In this document: positions 34,879 through 46,926 of the stretch, one piece after another | How positions within the stretch are numbered: position 1 is the stretch's first letter | Layout of the letters: every line of letters begins with the position of its first letter | Assembly (NCBI RefSeq): GCF_026745355.1 | Contig: NC_079206.1 | Coordinates: 33,796,653 to 33,860,652, forward strand | Origin: Beta vulgaris subsp. vulgaris | Taxonomy: Eukaryota > Streptophyta > Magnoliopsida > Caryophyllales > Amaranthaceae | DNA: 64,000 nt | Reading direction: 5' to 3' | The notes under the pieces: generated by a model | The model's input: the letters and a program-made list of their open reading frames with translations, nothing else | What the model was told of the DNA's origin: nothing | Databases searched by the model: none | Made by a program: the position numbers and the translations under genes

Positions 34879-37296
34879 TGTAACACCCCGATAATTCTCT
34901 CTTTCTAGAAAATACTTTATAACAAACTAGAGAATTACCCAGGCATTATCGCCCGTGTGATAACGTTTCGGCTTACTCAGAATTTTGCAGCGGAAAACTT
35001 ACTAAAACAAAACAACTTTATTAAACTTATGAAATAAATCAAGTCAATAACTGAAACACACCAACTAAATACTAAACTTAAATAAATTCCTAGAAACAAC
35101 TTAAATATACTAATGTCACAAAAGCCTCTCCATTCCAGATTCCCCAATGGTATGCATCTTCGAACCTGTAATGTCAATGCTTTCTTGACTCTGCTCCCCG
35201 AAGGATCACCACAGGATCAATAGGCAAAGCCATGATCACAAACACAGACAAGCACGTAATCAGCAAAGCTGAGTACTACATATCAGACAAAATAATCCTA
35301 AACATGATACTACAAACATAACTTGAGGATAAATAATAACATAATAATAATACTCTGCAGACACTTTACTGAACTAACTTAACATCTTTTATTCCTTTAA
35401 TGGAATAGTTATTGGACGAGTTGTCCTGCAATAAAATGAAATGGGCGACTCCGATTCAGATGACCTGCGATATCGAGGAACCTTTGAATAAAAAGGAATG
35501 GTGATCAACCATCCTAGAAAACTATCACGCGACATGACCCAACCCTTATGTCCAACTCTAGACGTGCACCAGTCTAAAGTCTATAACTATTCTCGTTTCA
35601 CTTTACGTTGCATTCATTTTAATACTTGTGTTGACACACAACAACCAAATACACACAATTCAATCACATAATCATAACAAATCCTTTTTATCTTTGAATT
35701 AACAAGTGTTCACAACTTATCAATCAAGACTCCTTTTATTTCTTTTATCCTTTGTTAACCTAGCCAACAGAAACGTACCTTTATATAGGTATAATCATAC
35801 TTACCAAATAAGATCCACGGTTCTTATAAGATAAATAAATAATCTCAAGAATCTATGTAACACATGATTCCAACTTACTTAAATTACTCCTACGAATTAA
35901 TACCAAACTGAACTTATTGCTTGCATCAAACTTCCATACAAACAAGTCATACTCATACATATTCTTAGTTTACATGTAGCACACAGGCAATAACATGTAA
36001 AGATTAGTAAATCATATAATGAACAAAAGGTCCTATACATGATACTAATAAATAAAAACATCCCTAAGCATGTTTCTAAACCTATAGCACGTAGACTATG
36101 TACGTACCTTGTATAAACGAACGGTAGGCCACTTTTAAGCTTAAAAGTCCCCTACAGTGAATTCTCCGCCTAAACAACAAATAATCAAGTAAATACTTGA
36201 ACTAAAAAAATACAGCAACTTTAAAAACGTCCCAAACCCTTTTAAACTCTTTAAAAATCGTTTTTATAATTTAAACTCTCTTATTTTTAATCCCTAGTAT
36301 AGTACAACTATTCTAGTGATTAAAAACATTAAAAACCTTAAAATACTAACTTTCTGAATTTCCAGCATTATAAAATTTTCTAAACCTTCTGAAAATATTT
36401 TAAATGCATATAAAAATCGTATTCCAATCAAAATTCATATTCATACTTTAAATATACGATTTCTAGTGATTTAAAACCCTAAAAATCACATCTTTCATGA
36501 TTAAAACTAAAAATAATAAATCTGAAATTTTTCTTTTATCATATGAAACCGAAATAATTTTCATAATAATAATAATTAATCATAATCATGCTAAATAAAT
36601 ATAAATAACAATAAAAATTAGAACTTTAATGGAATCTTAAAGGAGAAGTAAAGAAAACAACCAAAAAAAGGAGGAAGGGGCGCCGGACTGAAGACAGCAG
36701 CAAGGACCGGCGGCAGCAGTTTTTCGGCTTCAAGAAAATTTTGTGACGTTTCTTGTTCAACAAGAAACGTTACTTAGCGAAGAAGAAACGATTTTTGAGA
36801 GGAAATGAAATCACGCTCAAGAGGAAGAGGAGAGAGAAAATGTCGAGTGAGAGAGAGAGATCGAAATCACGTGCAAGGAGGAGAGAGAAAATAAAGTGTA
36901 GGGCAAAATATTTGGGTTTTTAGGATATTTAAATAGGCTAATCCTATTGGGCTTAGGAAAAGGAATTTCAATAATTAAAACTTTGATGACTAACAAGATG
37001 GGCTTATTAGGACTTTAGTCATCAAATCATCCTTTCCCTTTTTATTACTTTTGGGCTTTCGATTCCATTAAGTTTTCTTTTCAAATGTACTTTTAATAAT
37101 TAAACTCTTATTTAAAACACGCCTAATTAAATATTACAAATTTTATTAAGCTAAGAAAAATATTTTTAGTTGACTTTTAAAATAGTCAACCCTTTTTAAA
37201 AGTCAAATCATTTTCCAAACTCATTTGGATTTAAATATAATTACATAAATACTTAAATGTATTTATGAAAATCCTTTAAAAATGTGGGGGATTACA
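34879..37296 (-). repeat. chromovirus 5' LTR (2418 bp)
   Basis: It pairs with 26709-29216. It is about 90 bases shorter, mostly through scattered single-base losses (for example near 35280-35560 and 36540-36720) rather than one large deletion. Both ends are intact and the target duplication ATATC follows at 37297. Confidence 0.95.
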
Positions 37297-37301
37297 ATAT
37301 C

Positions 37302-37651
37302 AAGCATTTCATGATGCTCCCAAGGAAAACAATCTTTGAATTCTTTTAGAATTTCAATCTTGTTTTTCTTGATTAGTGAGAAGCTTACTTATTTATGTAA
37401 AACGCGGATTTTCGCTATCCCCTAAATTTTTTTTCTTCTAGTGGATCATGAAATTCCTGTTTAATATCCTCACTTTTAGCCCATACTTTCTCATCATCTT
37501 CTTCTCGAGATTCAAATTCATGTAGGGTTGAGCAACATGTACTAGAATTTATGAGAAAATCCTCATGGTATTTTCTAAAAACTAATTCTTTCATAACTTG
37601 ATCAACAATAGGGGTAAACCCATTACAACATTCTTCTTGGTTTATAGACAT
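37302..37651 (-). pseudogene. Tat-B protease-RT linker
   Basis: An open 79-codon piece from MSINQEECCNGFTPIV, followed by acidic sequence (FESREEDDEKVWAKSEDIKQ). In Tat-A this part is deleted except for the first ten residues. It continues toward the RT and is cut at the chromovirus insertion. Confidence 0.55.
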
Positions 37652-37989
37652 GATGAAGTTAGAAAAATAGTCTAACTCTATAAACTAACTAGAGCTAGTG
37701 ATTGATCATACCTTGACATTTGTTGAATAAATTCATATATTGATTGAATGTCTTCAACTTCTGAGACGTCTTCGATTTCTTGAATGAGAATTGCACTTGG
37801 GTCTCCTATCTTTAGGTGAGTTTGTGACTCAAGTTGTATAGGAACCTCAATCCTGATGGTGGGAACTGAATTTAGAGAAACCCTAATAAAAACAGAATCA
37901 GGAGATGTGATTAGGCAAACTTGCTCATCTGCTTGTACTATTTCATAGGTGTCACCATTTCATAAAATTAGAATCTGAAGGAGTGATGA

Positions 37990-38391
37990 TGGAATAGCAT
38001 ACTTATGATGCAATCAAGCTCTTCCTAGTATGGCATTAAAAACTGGTACCATTTTTACTATGAAGAAACCAGTAAAAGTAGTTTTAGTTCCTACTATGAT
38101 CTTTAGAATAGCCATTCCTTCAACCTTTTCTGATAGACCGGAAAAAACAGTTATGTTGATTTGTATATTATCCAAATATTTTCTAGTTTTTCCTAATTTT
38201 CTAAATACAGAGAGTGGCTTGATATTGACAGTAGCTCTAGTATCTACCAATACTTTGCCTAAATGAACCCCCTGAAAGTCCACATTTAGGAATAAAGCCT
38301 TAGTATATTTATTATCAACATCATAAGATCTAAAGTTTTTATCTATAATTAGCTTCTCTAAATTAGCTTTTAAAGATTTCTCACTCGGCAC
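37990..38391 (-). pseudogene. Tat-B retropepsin-like protease
   Basis: KALFLNVDFQGVHLGKVLVD leads to the active-site region, which reads VDTRATVNI instead of DTGA, so the conserved Gly is lost. The C-terminal hallmark is ILGRA before the frame breaks. The Tat-A copy keeps ILGRDWLH. Confidence 0.75.
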
Positions 38392-38641
38392 TCTTTTCTG
38401 TGGTGGATTTAAATAAGAAGATAAACTTCGAGAAGAGATAACTTTGAATTTACTTGCTCTCTCTCTTCTTTGTCAACCTCATCTTCCATGATGTAGTAGT
38501 GGCTTGGCATCCTGGTTGGTCCTTTGATCTCTTGAATTCCGTTGGTAGCATGACCACGTCACATTGCATGTTATGGCTCTCATTAACTCTTATCTGAGGT
38601 TCAGTCATTAATGGATCTCCATCTAGCAACAGATCACTATC

Positions 38642-41600
38642 TCATACCAGCAAATCCAAATCTTCATATCCAAATTCTGAATCATATTCTTCATTAACAC
38701 TGTTTCCCAAAGCCTCTTTCATAAGATAATCTTTTACTTGATACTGCTGGTTATCCATCTTTTGAGATGATAAATTAGTAGGTGGATTTTCTTCTTGAGG
38801 CAATAACCTTGTGATACCAGCTTGAAGAGCTTCCTCATAAATTCTGATGTTTGCTATGAGAGATTCTTGCACGTTTTGAGTGCTAATTTGAGCCCTAGTT
38901 GCAGCAGCCTTGATGCTTAGCTCTTTCATCCTCGATGACCTACTTTTGTGTAGGTTTTGATCATCTTGTAGTGGTGCTAACCTTACCACTGACTTAAGCC
39001 GTGTATCTGCTTGATTTCCTTTGGACTTTTCCTTTCCTTTGAGGATCTTGGGCACAAGAGTTTGACTTATGTCCCTTTCTTTTCCTTTTGAGGAAAATTA
39101 TAACCCATGACCATTCTTTTCCCTAGGTCCTTGAAGTCTGGACCTTTTTTGGAATGGGGGTTGATAAGCATGTACGTATGTATGATCCTTTTGTATGACC
39201 TATGTTCTAACCATTTCAAAGGTTAGTTTGTATGCACATGATTAGCACATACCTTCCCTTAGAGCCTTTGATCCCTCTACTGCCCTGGTTTGCAATGGTA
39301 ATTTCTCAGCGGCTTCTTTGTAAGTTTTAGCTCTTTCCTCAAGCATCACCAAACTTGGAGTTGATTTGGAATTGGCAGGAACCTTAGCTTCGGCTAAGTT
39401 GATCTTGTATGCTTCTAGCTCCATGGCCTGATTTGGAATTGGCAGGAACCTTAGCTTCGGCTAACTAGTCTTTTGAGACTCAATTGTCTAGTAAGGAACC
39501 CTCTGAAGACTTGGCATTAGTCTGTTGTACCCATTCATATGTCATCTGCACATGACTTCTAATCCTTCTTCGTTGGCTATTTTTGGGATAATCAAGACCC
39601 CTTTATCAAGCAGTCTGTTGAAGAGTTGGTTACCGATTTCAGTAGCTTGAGATGCCTGTAGTGTAATAGTAAGATTATTGTTAATTTCCACCATATTACA
39701 GAATAATTCGAATGGTTCTCCCATTCTAATGATATTAAAATATTCTTCATAAAGGAACAATAAAATTTTTCTTATCAATTTCATCCGGAATTTTGTTTCT
39801 AAACACAATACATTCAGAAGTATCATGGGTTACTGCGTCATGTCATTTACAGTATTTTTTTTACCCTTAACTTCATCGATGGTTTTTAATTTATGCTTTC
39901 CCACTAGTTTTATCTTTTGGTTGGATAATAATAACCAATCAAAAATGGCATTAGATTTTTTAGTGTCAAATGTGTATGTTCTCTTTTGTCCAGATTTCAA
40001 GTCCATTGGTGCCAAAAATTATTTCTTCTCAAGGGGAGAACACTTATAAGGTACTCCTTGAATGATTTCAGCCACGTCCACTTCTTATGCAGTTTCAAAG
40101 TGGAAGGGCTCTTCGTTCTGAGCAAAGAAACTCTGGTGTCTTAATGCACTCTCAGCTTGTAGGTTTCTTCCATACGTAACGGCTAATTCTGCTAACTTAA
40201 CACAATCACCAAAGACATGACCATCAATCCTTTTACGAAACTGAATCAGCATTCCCTCTTGAGCCATTTGTACAAATTCTCTTTTAGGGATGCTAACATG
40301 ACACCTGACTTAGCCATTTTGAATCTAGATAGGTAGGCTTCTACAGACTCACCCAACTTTTGTTGGATTTTGGCCAGATCACTCAGGGTCACTCGATGCT
40401 CAATGACTGCAAAATGATTTGTCAATTGCACTTGCATGTCCTGCCATGAGTGGATATAGTTTGGTGGTAAATTTGCGTACCACTAAAAAGTTGTCTTAGT
40501 TAGAGACATGGAAAACATTTTTAATTTTAAAAAGTCATTTCAGCTGCTTCCCTACACTGACAATTGAACCTAACAAAATGTTCCTCAGCTAATACTCTAT
40601 CATTGCCTGAGAATAAAGTAAAGTATTGTATCTTAAATGTCCTAGGAAATGGGTTGGTTCTATCAATCCATTCAGGATAAGGCTTTTAACCTGTCTGCCT
40701 ATGACCTTTCCTAGAGTTACCTCCTACTAATCTTTGGACTAGTGCCTCAACTTGTGCTGCTAAGCGATCCTGATTTATCCCTGAATATCCCATATTCCCA
40801 TTTCTCATACTTCTTAGATGATCATACATAGGACTAGAGTTAGGTATGAAATTAAAGATTGATTTTGACAACCTGGCCTCACATAAGAATATCCTCGCGC
40901 TGCACATAGTTGGGATTAGTTGTTCCTTGTGCCATTTGTGGCTAGAATGCGTGCCCATTTGTGGGTACTCCTTGCTGGTAAACTCTAGTTCTTGAGCAAA
41001 TGGAGCCTGATACTAACCATAACCTGGAGAATTCTCATAATGAGACGTCCCAACGATAGGTCGTTGGTAAGGCATATAAGTAGAAGGTGAAGGGTTCCTA
41101 GATTGGTGTGTGTTGTCACCAAAATGTCCACCACCCATGGAAAATGAAGGTTGGTGACGTCCTGTCACTTGGTGCCATCCTGGCTCCACACCCGCTGTCA
41201 TTCCATCACTTCTCCTAAAGTTCCCATGACCATTATCTCCAAGGCTCAAGGGAATTGCCCTTGTTTGGCGCTCATGGGAGGAAGTTTATGGATAATTTAA
41301 GACCAGTGGGTCTCTATTTTCAAGATGGGAAAAATGTACCCTTGGTGGGTAAGCTATTGGAAGATCTGGTGTTACGCCACGATCTTCTTGTGTTCTATTT
41401 AGTGGGACCTCTTCTAAAGCCTTAAGCAATTTCTCATTTAGCTGATAGTGTTTTTCAACTAGCGGTTCTAAGTGAGTAACTACTTCAATAGCAAGAGATG
41501 TTGACATAGCCGTAAAAGTTGCACTCATAGTATCATTGATATCTATAAGTATTCGTTCAATTTGCCTAGAGTTGATATCTTTATTCTCCTCAAGACTTTG

Positions 41601-41835
41601 AAGGATATCAATGAAGACTCTGGCTAACTCGTGGGCTAGAGTTCTATAGCTAGAATCAAACTATTGTCTTTGAGTCTCTTGACTTCCAATAATAGTTGTT
41701 TTACTATTTCGGGTTTTTTTTTTCATACAATTGATGTAAGAATCCACGACCAATGCTACTTGGAGATGAAACCCCCCTTTGGAGAGTTTCTCCATTTGAC
41801 TCTCCTAGGACTTCATGAATTGGTTCACCACTATC
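38642..41835 (-). pseudogene. Tat-B gag
   Basis: It is broken into many open pieces. In order they are 41528-41286, 41249-41013 (Gly/His/Pro-rich), 40958-40686, the gag core at 40437-40085, 39826-39242, and 39055-38642, which is shared with Tat-A. The core carries HFAVIEHRVTLSDLAKIQQ and LGESVEAYLSRFKMAKSGVM; 'L..L.Q...ES...YL.RF' is the retrotransposon gag signature. Gag would form the cytoplasmic particle. The N-terminal end lies beyond the LTR insertion, at 49856-49944. Confidence 0.75.
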
Positions 41836-42370
41836 CTCTGTGTAATATCCTGAAAACTTAAACGTGTTTAAGTATAATTAATTTTTTTTATGAGTAGTTA
41901 AATTATATTTTACTTAAAGTTTCACTAATTAAGTAACGTTTAATAAAACGAATATAAAAATTCCCAACTTAAAAATATTAATATACTAGTGACGATAATT
42001 TATAATTTACGATTTCATGAGTTAAACAAGAAGGCTAATATAGTTGATAATTCACTTAAAGTACAAAATGTCAACATTTCACCCAAAATTTCATTAAGTC
42101 ACGTTTAGGAGTGTTAGTATGGAAAAATTTCTGATTTTTGGGTTGCAAAATAAAAAGAGAAAACAAAGCTATGGTCAATTTCCCCCATTAATGGTGTCTT
42201 CTTCCTCACTCCACCATGACCATTTGTCACTCATGCAATCACAACTTTCTTCTCCTTCTTCAGACAAATCTGTCACCAATCCTCACCCAAAGCTTCTTCT
42301 AGTTAACAAAATCAGATTATTTACTTCACCATCTTCCTCCCAACTACTAATTTTTAACTCCAAATTTCCC

Positions 42371-42379
42371 TATAAATAG
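42371..42379 (+). promoter_or_regulatory. LTR TATA box
   Basis: TATAAATAG is preceded by TTTCCC. It lies about 150 bases upstream of the GC-rich leader in the 5' LTR. The identical site in the 3' LTR is at 47459-47467. Confidence 0.7.
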
Positions 42380-44097
42380 TCATGGATTCAATACCAAGAA
42401 CGCACCAACAACAACCTTCATCTTCTCTTCTTCCTCTAAATCAGAAATTCAGTCAATAATCGCCGGAAAATTGTAACAAAAATAAATCCCAAAAGAAACC
42501 CCCAAATTTTTTTACTCTCTCTCCTCTGTTTCGGTCCCCCCCCCCCCACGAAACACTTCCATCGGCCACCACGCGACGCCGGTCTCACGCCGCGCCCAGT
42601 TCCGTCCCCACCCCGATATCGTTCCTCGACCACCGCGTAACTCGCCGGAGATCCGCAGCGCCAGCAGTTCTCTCTTTCTCCTCGCGCTGTCTCTCTCGCC
42701 CCTCTTTTTCTTCGCGCGACGCTGCTGCACGCGCAGCACTGCCGACAACCCGCTCGCCCACCGCCGGAGATCGACGCTGCTGCTGGTCGCGCCGTTCACC
42801 GGAGCCGGCATCCCACCTCTGCCGGAATTGTCGTCCTCCCTGCTCCAAGTAGTAGAGGTGATGATACTCTTCTTTTAAAATTTATTGACTTCTTATTTTC
42901 TAATGCAAGTCCAAGTTTATAACCCTTAACCATTAATAATTTATTTGGGCCTAGAACCTTGGACTCAGGAATAAACTTAAGTTTTAAATCTGAATTATAT
43001 TGTTGTTGAGCTAAAGGAGTTAAACTAAAGCTGATTTAGTGCTTTAATAAGTCATGTTAGGTTAATTTATTAAGTTAAGTATAATGTTGGGCTTATAATC
43101 TGATTTATTTAGCTAATCACTTAAGTTAATCTTGTTGCTTTAATATATTGAGCTTTAGTGGATTGATTTAGTTAGTTTTACTAAACCACCTAACTTATTC
43201 ACTAAAATCTATTATTGGGTTATAATTCATGATTTCTAAACTAGTTGAGTTGTTTAAAACTAATTAAGTATAATTCATTAAGTTTGATGTTTATAATTGC
43301 GTTTAAATTATGAGTACTTCAATAATCCTTAAGTTCACTTATAATAATTAATTACTTGACTTGTTAATTTTAAATGACTAAATAATATTAAATAATGTTA
43401 ATGGTTCTAGCATAGCTTAACTTAATTAATTTATTAATGGACGACTAATTAGTTACTAACTATGAACTAGAATAATGTTATGTTTTCGAAAGGTTGTATA
43501 ATATGTAGTAATATAACTTTAATGTTTCGTTAATTTCTAAAAATATAGCTAAAGGAGTTATTTCACCTAATTAGTTGATTTTTAAAGAATCACCTTAATT
43601 AAGAAGTTATTAACGGTTAAGAAATAATGATCTTTAAGAAGACCTTTATAACGTTATAATGAACGCTATGACCTTAATAAGCGCTAACTAATATTTAAGT
43701 TTAAAAGCTAAATAATAACGAAACGTTCTTTAATAAAATTATTCTTGAATAGATTAAAGAAGATAAAGGATATTACAAGCCTCCCCCGGCTATCATGGTT
43801 GGTAAGCTGGAATTCAGGTAACGTCTATTGCTAACACCCACAATCCCTTTCGAATGATGTTTTATGGTATTTCGCACTATGTTATTGATGTATGGATTGT
43901 GGGACATGAAAGGTTTTATGAATATGATGATTTTCGATGATATGAAATGATTTTGATGTTTATGAAAATATGAGTATGATGCCACTATGATTTTAATGAT
44001 GTTTCATGATTATGATTACAATAATGTAATGTAATTATGATATGTAAAAAGAGACGAAACATGATAAAGTACAGTGAAAGATGGTTCTTGGCAGTAT

Positions 44098-44346
44098 GAT
44101 ACGGGCACCGCAAGTGTCACCTATGTTGTGACCGCCTGACTGTTTTATACGGGCACCACAAGTGTCACCTATGTTGTGACCGCCTGACTGTTTATGATAC
44201 GGGCACCGCAAGTGTCACCTATGTTGTGACCGCCTGACTGTTTAAATGATACGGGCACCGCAAGTGTCACCTATGTTGCGACCGCCTGACTGTTTAAATG
44301 ATACGGGCACCGCAAGTGTCACCTATGATGTGACCGCCTGACTGTT
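44098..44346. repeat. minisatellite, five units of about 48-50 bp
   Basis: Each unit reads ATACGGGCACCGCAAGTGTC, then ACCTATGTTGTGACCGCCTG and ACTGTTT, with only a few substitutions. It lies in the 5' LTR. Confidence 0.95.
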
Positions 44347-44810
44347 ATGTAGTGGGAGACGTCCCCTATGTTATGATGTACTAGCCAAGTTACCAAAGTA
44401 AAAGATATATGATGATGAACATATAAAAAGATAATGTAACATCTTATGATGTGTTTGTAAATGGTTTTACTTATCTCTTCTCCCTGTTTATAATAAAATG
44501 ATGTGAAATGAATTTACGATGTTAGAGTAGTATGTTACTGAGCCTCGGCTCACGGCGTTTTGTTTTATGTTTTAGGTATGGAAGAACAGTTGTGGATCAC
44601 TATTATACTGCGTTATGGAGATTATGTATGATTCTATGAGGTTTTAGGATATTTTGTATGATGGATAAACAAGTATTATTATCTTGCGATGAGTAATTGT
44701 ATAGTAAATTTTCAATTTTAGGCTATTATTTTATTGTGGGCCATAACCCACGTGATTAAGTCATGCTTCCGCTGATGATTAAGGTTATGTGAATTTGTTG
44801 GGGCGTTACA

Positions 44811-46926
44811 GAGTGGTATCAGAGCCGAAACCTAGCCGGAAGTGCGGAGTAACAGACTTTGCACCGCCTAGGAGTGGTCCTTTGGGAAATTAGATATTAA
44901 GGAAAACTCGAGGTTAATAAATGGCCATTTGGGTTGATATAAGATGAGATACAAGACAATGGATGAAAATATGAGGTTTACTTCCTTGAATGAGTAATTA
45001 GGAGTTGAGGATTATTTGGGTTATTAGAATTTTCAAGAAGTAAGGATTTGAACTTATGATCTTTTGACGTATTATTTGAAGATTTGTACAACCTAAAGCT
45101 TTGGGGTTAACTAGAGTTTAAGATGTTAAATGAAAAATTTTGCGATTTAAACTTGGCAGGAATTATCTGAAAAGATTGATGTTGAATAACTTGAGGATAA
45201 AATGATGGTTATATGAGTCATAGGGACCAAGGTGAATGGTCTTCTGAGGTATGAGTAGTAATAGTTGATGCTCGAGGTAATACACGAAATAATAGATATG
45301 CTATGAGGAGTAGGGTTATATTATTTGTGGCATGATAAAAAGGCTAAGCTATATGAAATCTTGATGGTTATAAGTTGCGATTGAATTTTTCTTTATAGGA
45401 GTTCATATGACGATTTTCGAGATTCGAAAATTTTGAAGGGATTTAGAAATTCTACTCGAGAAATTAGAAAGCAATTACCATTACTTCAGTTATTAAGGAT
45501 TTTAGTTTTAATGGTTGAAGCACTTCCTAATTTGATGCGAACCACTTTTGGGATGTTATGGGATTGTAGTGAAAAATATATTATGACTAAGTAAATGAAG
45601 AGTAAGACGAATCGATGTCTTGAAGGAATAGGAATTTGCTACTTGGAGATGTAATGGCCATATGGAATAAAATTAAGAAGTAAGCGTTGATGTTGAGATG
45701 AAAATTGATGTGCATAAGTGCTTGACTTTTCTATTTTATCAAGATTTGGGACAAAGAATTTCTAAATTTGAAATGTTGGCTTCTTCGTATAGGTTAGTGA
45801 GATGATCTAGAAATGAATTCAAGTGATCAAATTACCAATAAAAGGATAATGGAAAAATGTGGAGGAAGTTGAAATTATGATGAGAAGTAAACATTATTTG
45901 GATCGGTGCAGCCTTGAATAATTAAGATCTTGAGTATTGATGTTAGCTAGGTAAGGAGTACGTTATGAGATTGTTAGATTAGTAAGTGCTTAACGTTGAG
46001 GCTATGATAATGATATTGATTTCGTATGATAATGTGATGATTGAAAATTTGGGAATGCATAAAATATTAGGTTTAGGGATCTTTAGTGAATACCTTATTA
46101 GATGATACTGTTATTATACAGACATGAACCAAAATGTGATATTTACGAGTGCCTTATTAAGCTTATATTGTGGAATTGATAAGAGAATGTATATTATATA
46201 CCAAGCAGGATGAGGATCGTCAAATGATAATGAGTAAGAAAAGAATGGGTTTGATATATATTGGGGACATGATTAACATTCGAGTTTAGGCTTTCTAAGA
46301 AAAACTGGCCGGTGTAGTATGAAATTGTGTCATGGATATCTAAATTCACAAGGGTTCAACACATGTTATGGAAAGTAAAGTTGTACTGAGGAAGTTTGAG
46401 GTTAGATTCAGGAACACTATGATCTTCATATCGTAGCGTAAATGTTTTAAATAGGTTTAATGGGTTGGCTAAAAGTTGGGTATAGATGAACCAAGTCGTT
46501 TGAGCATTTGCGCTTTTGCGTGTACAATATGAATCTGTTTATGTAAAGATGTGATGCATGTGATTATTTGTGTTAGTTACCTCTTAATGCGTACGTAGTA
46601 TCATGCATTTTTTTATGATATGTAGTTACTCAAAGTATGTATCTTGATAATTTGAGAAACCAAAAGAATTTCAAACGAGGTCTCATCCAATGAGTTAGTT
46701 GGAATTCATTGCCAACAAGTTTACCCTTTTTGTTTTCTTTGCTCCTCGATTTCGCGAGTCGAGTTGAAGTAGAGATACAAAAGATGATGGCGGAATAGAG
46801 GCTGAATATCTAACGAAGCCATGAAGGCTTGAGATCTTGGTCTTGTTAAATGAATTTAGCTTGTTGTTATATCAATTAAATAAATTGCAAGTTTCGAGGA
46901 CGAAACTTTTTCTAAGGGGGTAAGGA
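44811..46926 (+). other. internal region of the non-autonomous element
   Basis: The PBS TGGTATCAGAGC at 44814-44825 is a perfect match to the plant tRNA-iMet site. The rest is A+G-rich and has no open frame of 60 codons or more. It ends with the hairpin AAGTTTCGAGGACGAAACTT and the purine tract CTAAGGGGGTAAGGA directly before the 3' LTR at 46927. Confidence 0.85.

Larger units (their letters stand above)
26709..37296 (-). mobile_element. Tekay-type chromovirus (Ty3/gypsy), complete but decayed, 10.6 kb
   Basis: Two long LTRs start TGTAACACCCCGATAATTC and end GGGGGATTACA on the plus strand. The duplication ATATC flanks both ends (26704-26708 and 37297-37301). Gene order on the minus strand is gag, protease, RT, RNase H, integrase, chromodomain. 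The primer site matches tRNA-iMet. It sits in the RT region of Tat-B. A related LTR lies at 62192 in the other orientation. Confidence 0.95.
41841..44810 (+). repeat. 5' LTR of the non-autonomous element (2970 bp)
   Basis: It contains a TATA box (TATAAATAG, 42371-42379), then a GC-rich leader with a poly-C run (about 42530-42850), and a five-copy minisatellite near its 3' end. The frames in the GC-rich leader are not believed to be coding. Confidence 0.95.

Noticed and set aside
42512..42848. Overlapping Arg/Gly-rich antisense frames, repeated at 47523-47896
   Set aside because: They are open because the LTR leader is GC-rich. Two frames are open at once, and both are antisense to the LTR promoter.
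44098..44346. CRISPR-like array of regularly spaced repeats
   Set aside because: The whole unit is repeated without unique spacers, it is in a plant LTR, and the same array occurs in the paired LTR. It is a minisatellite.
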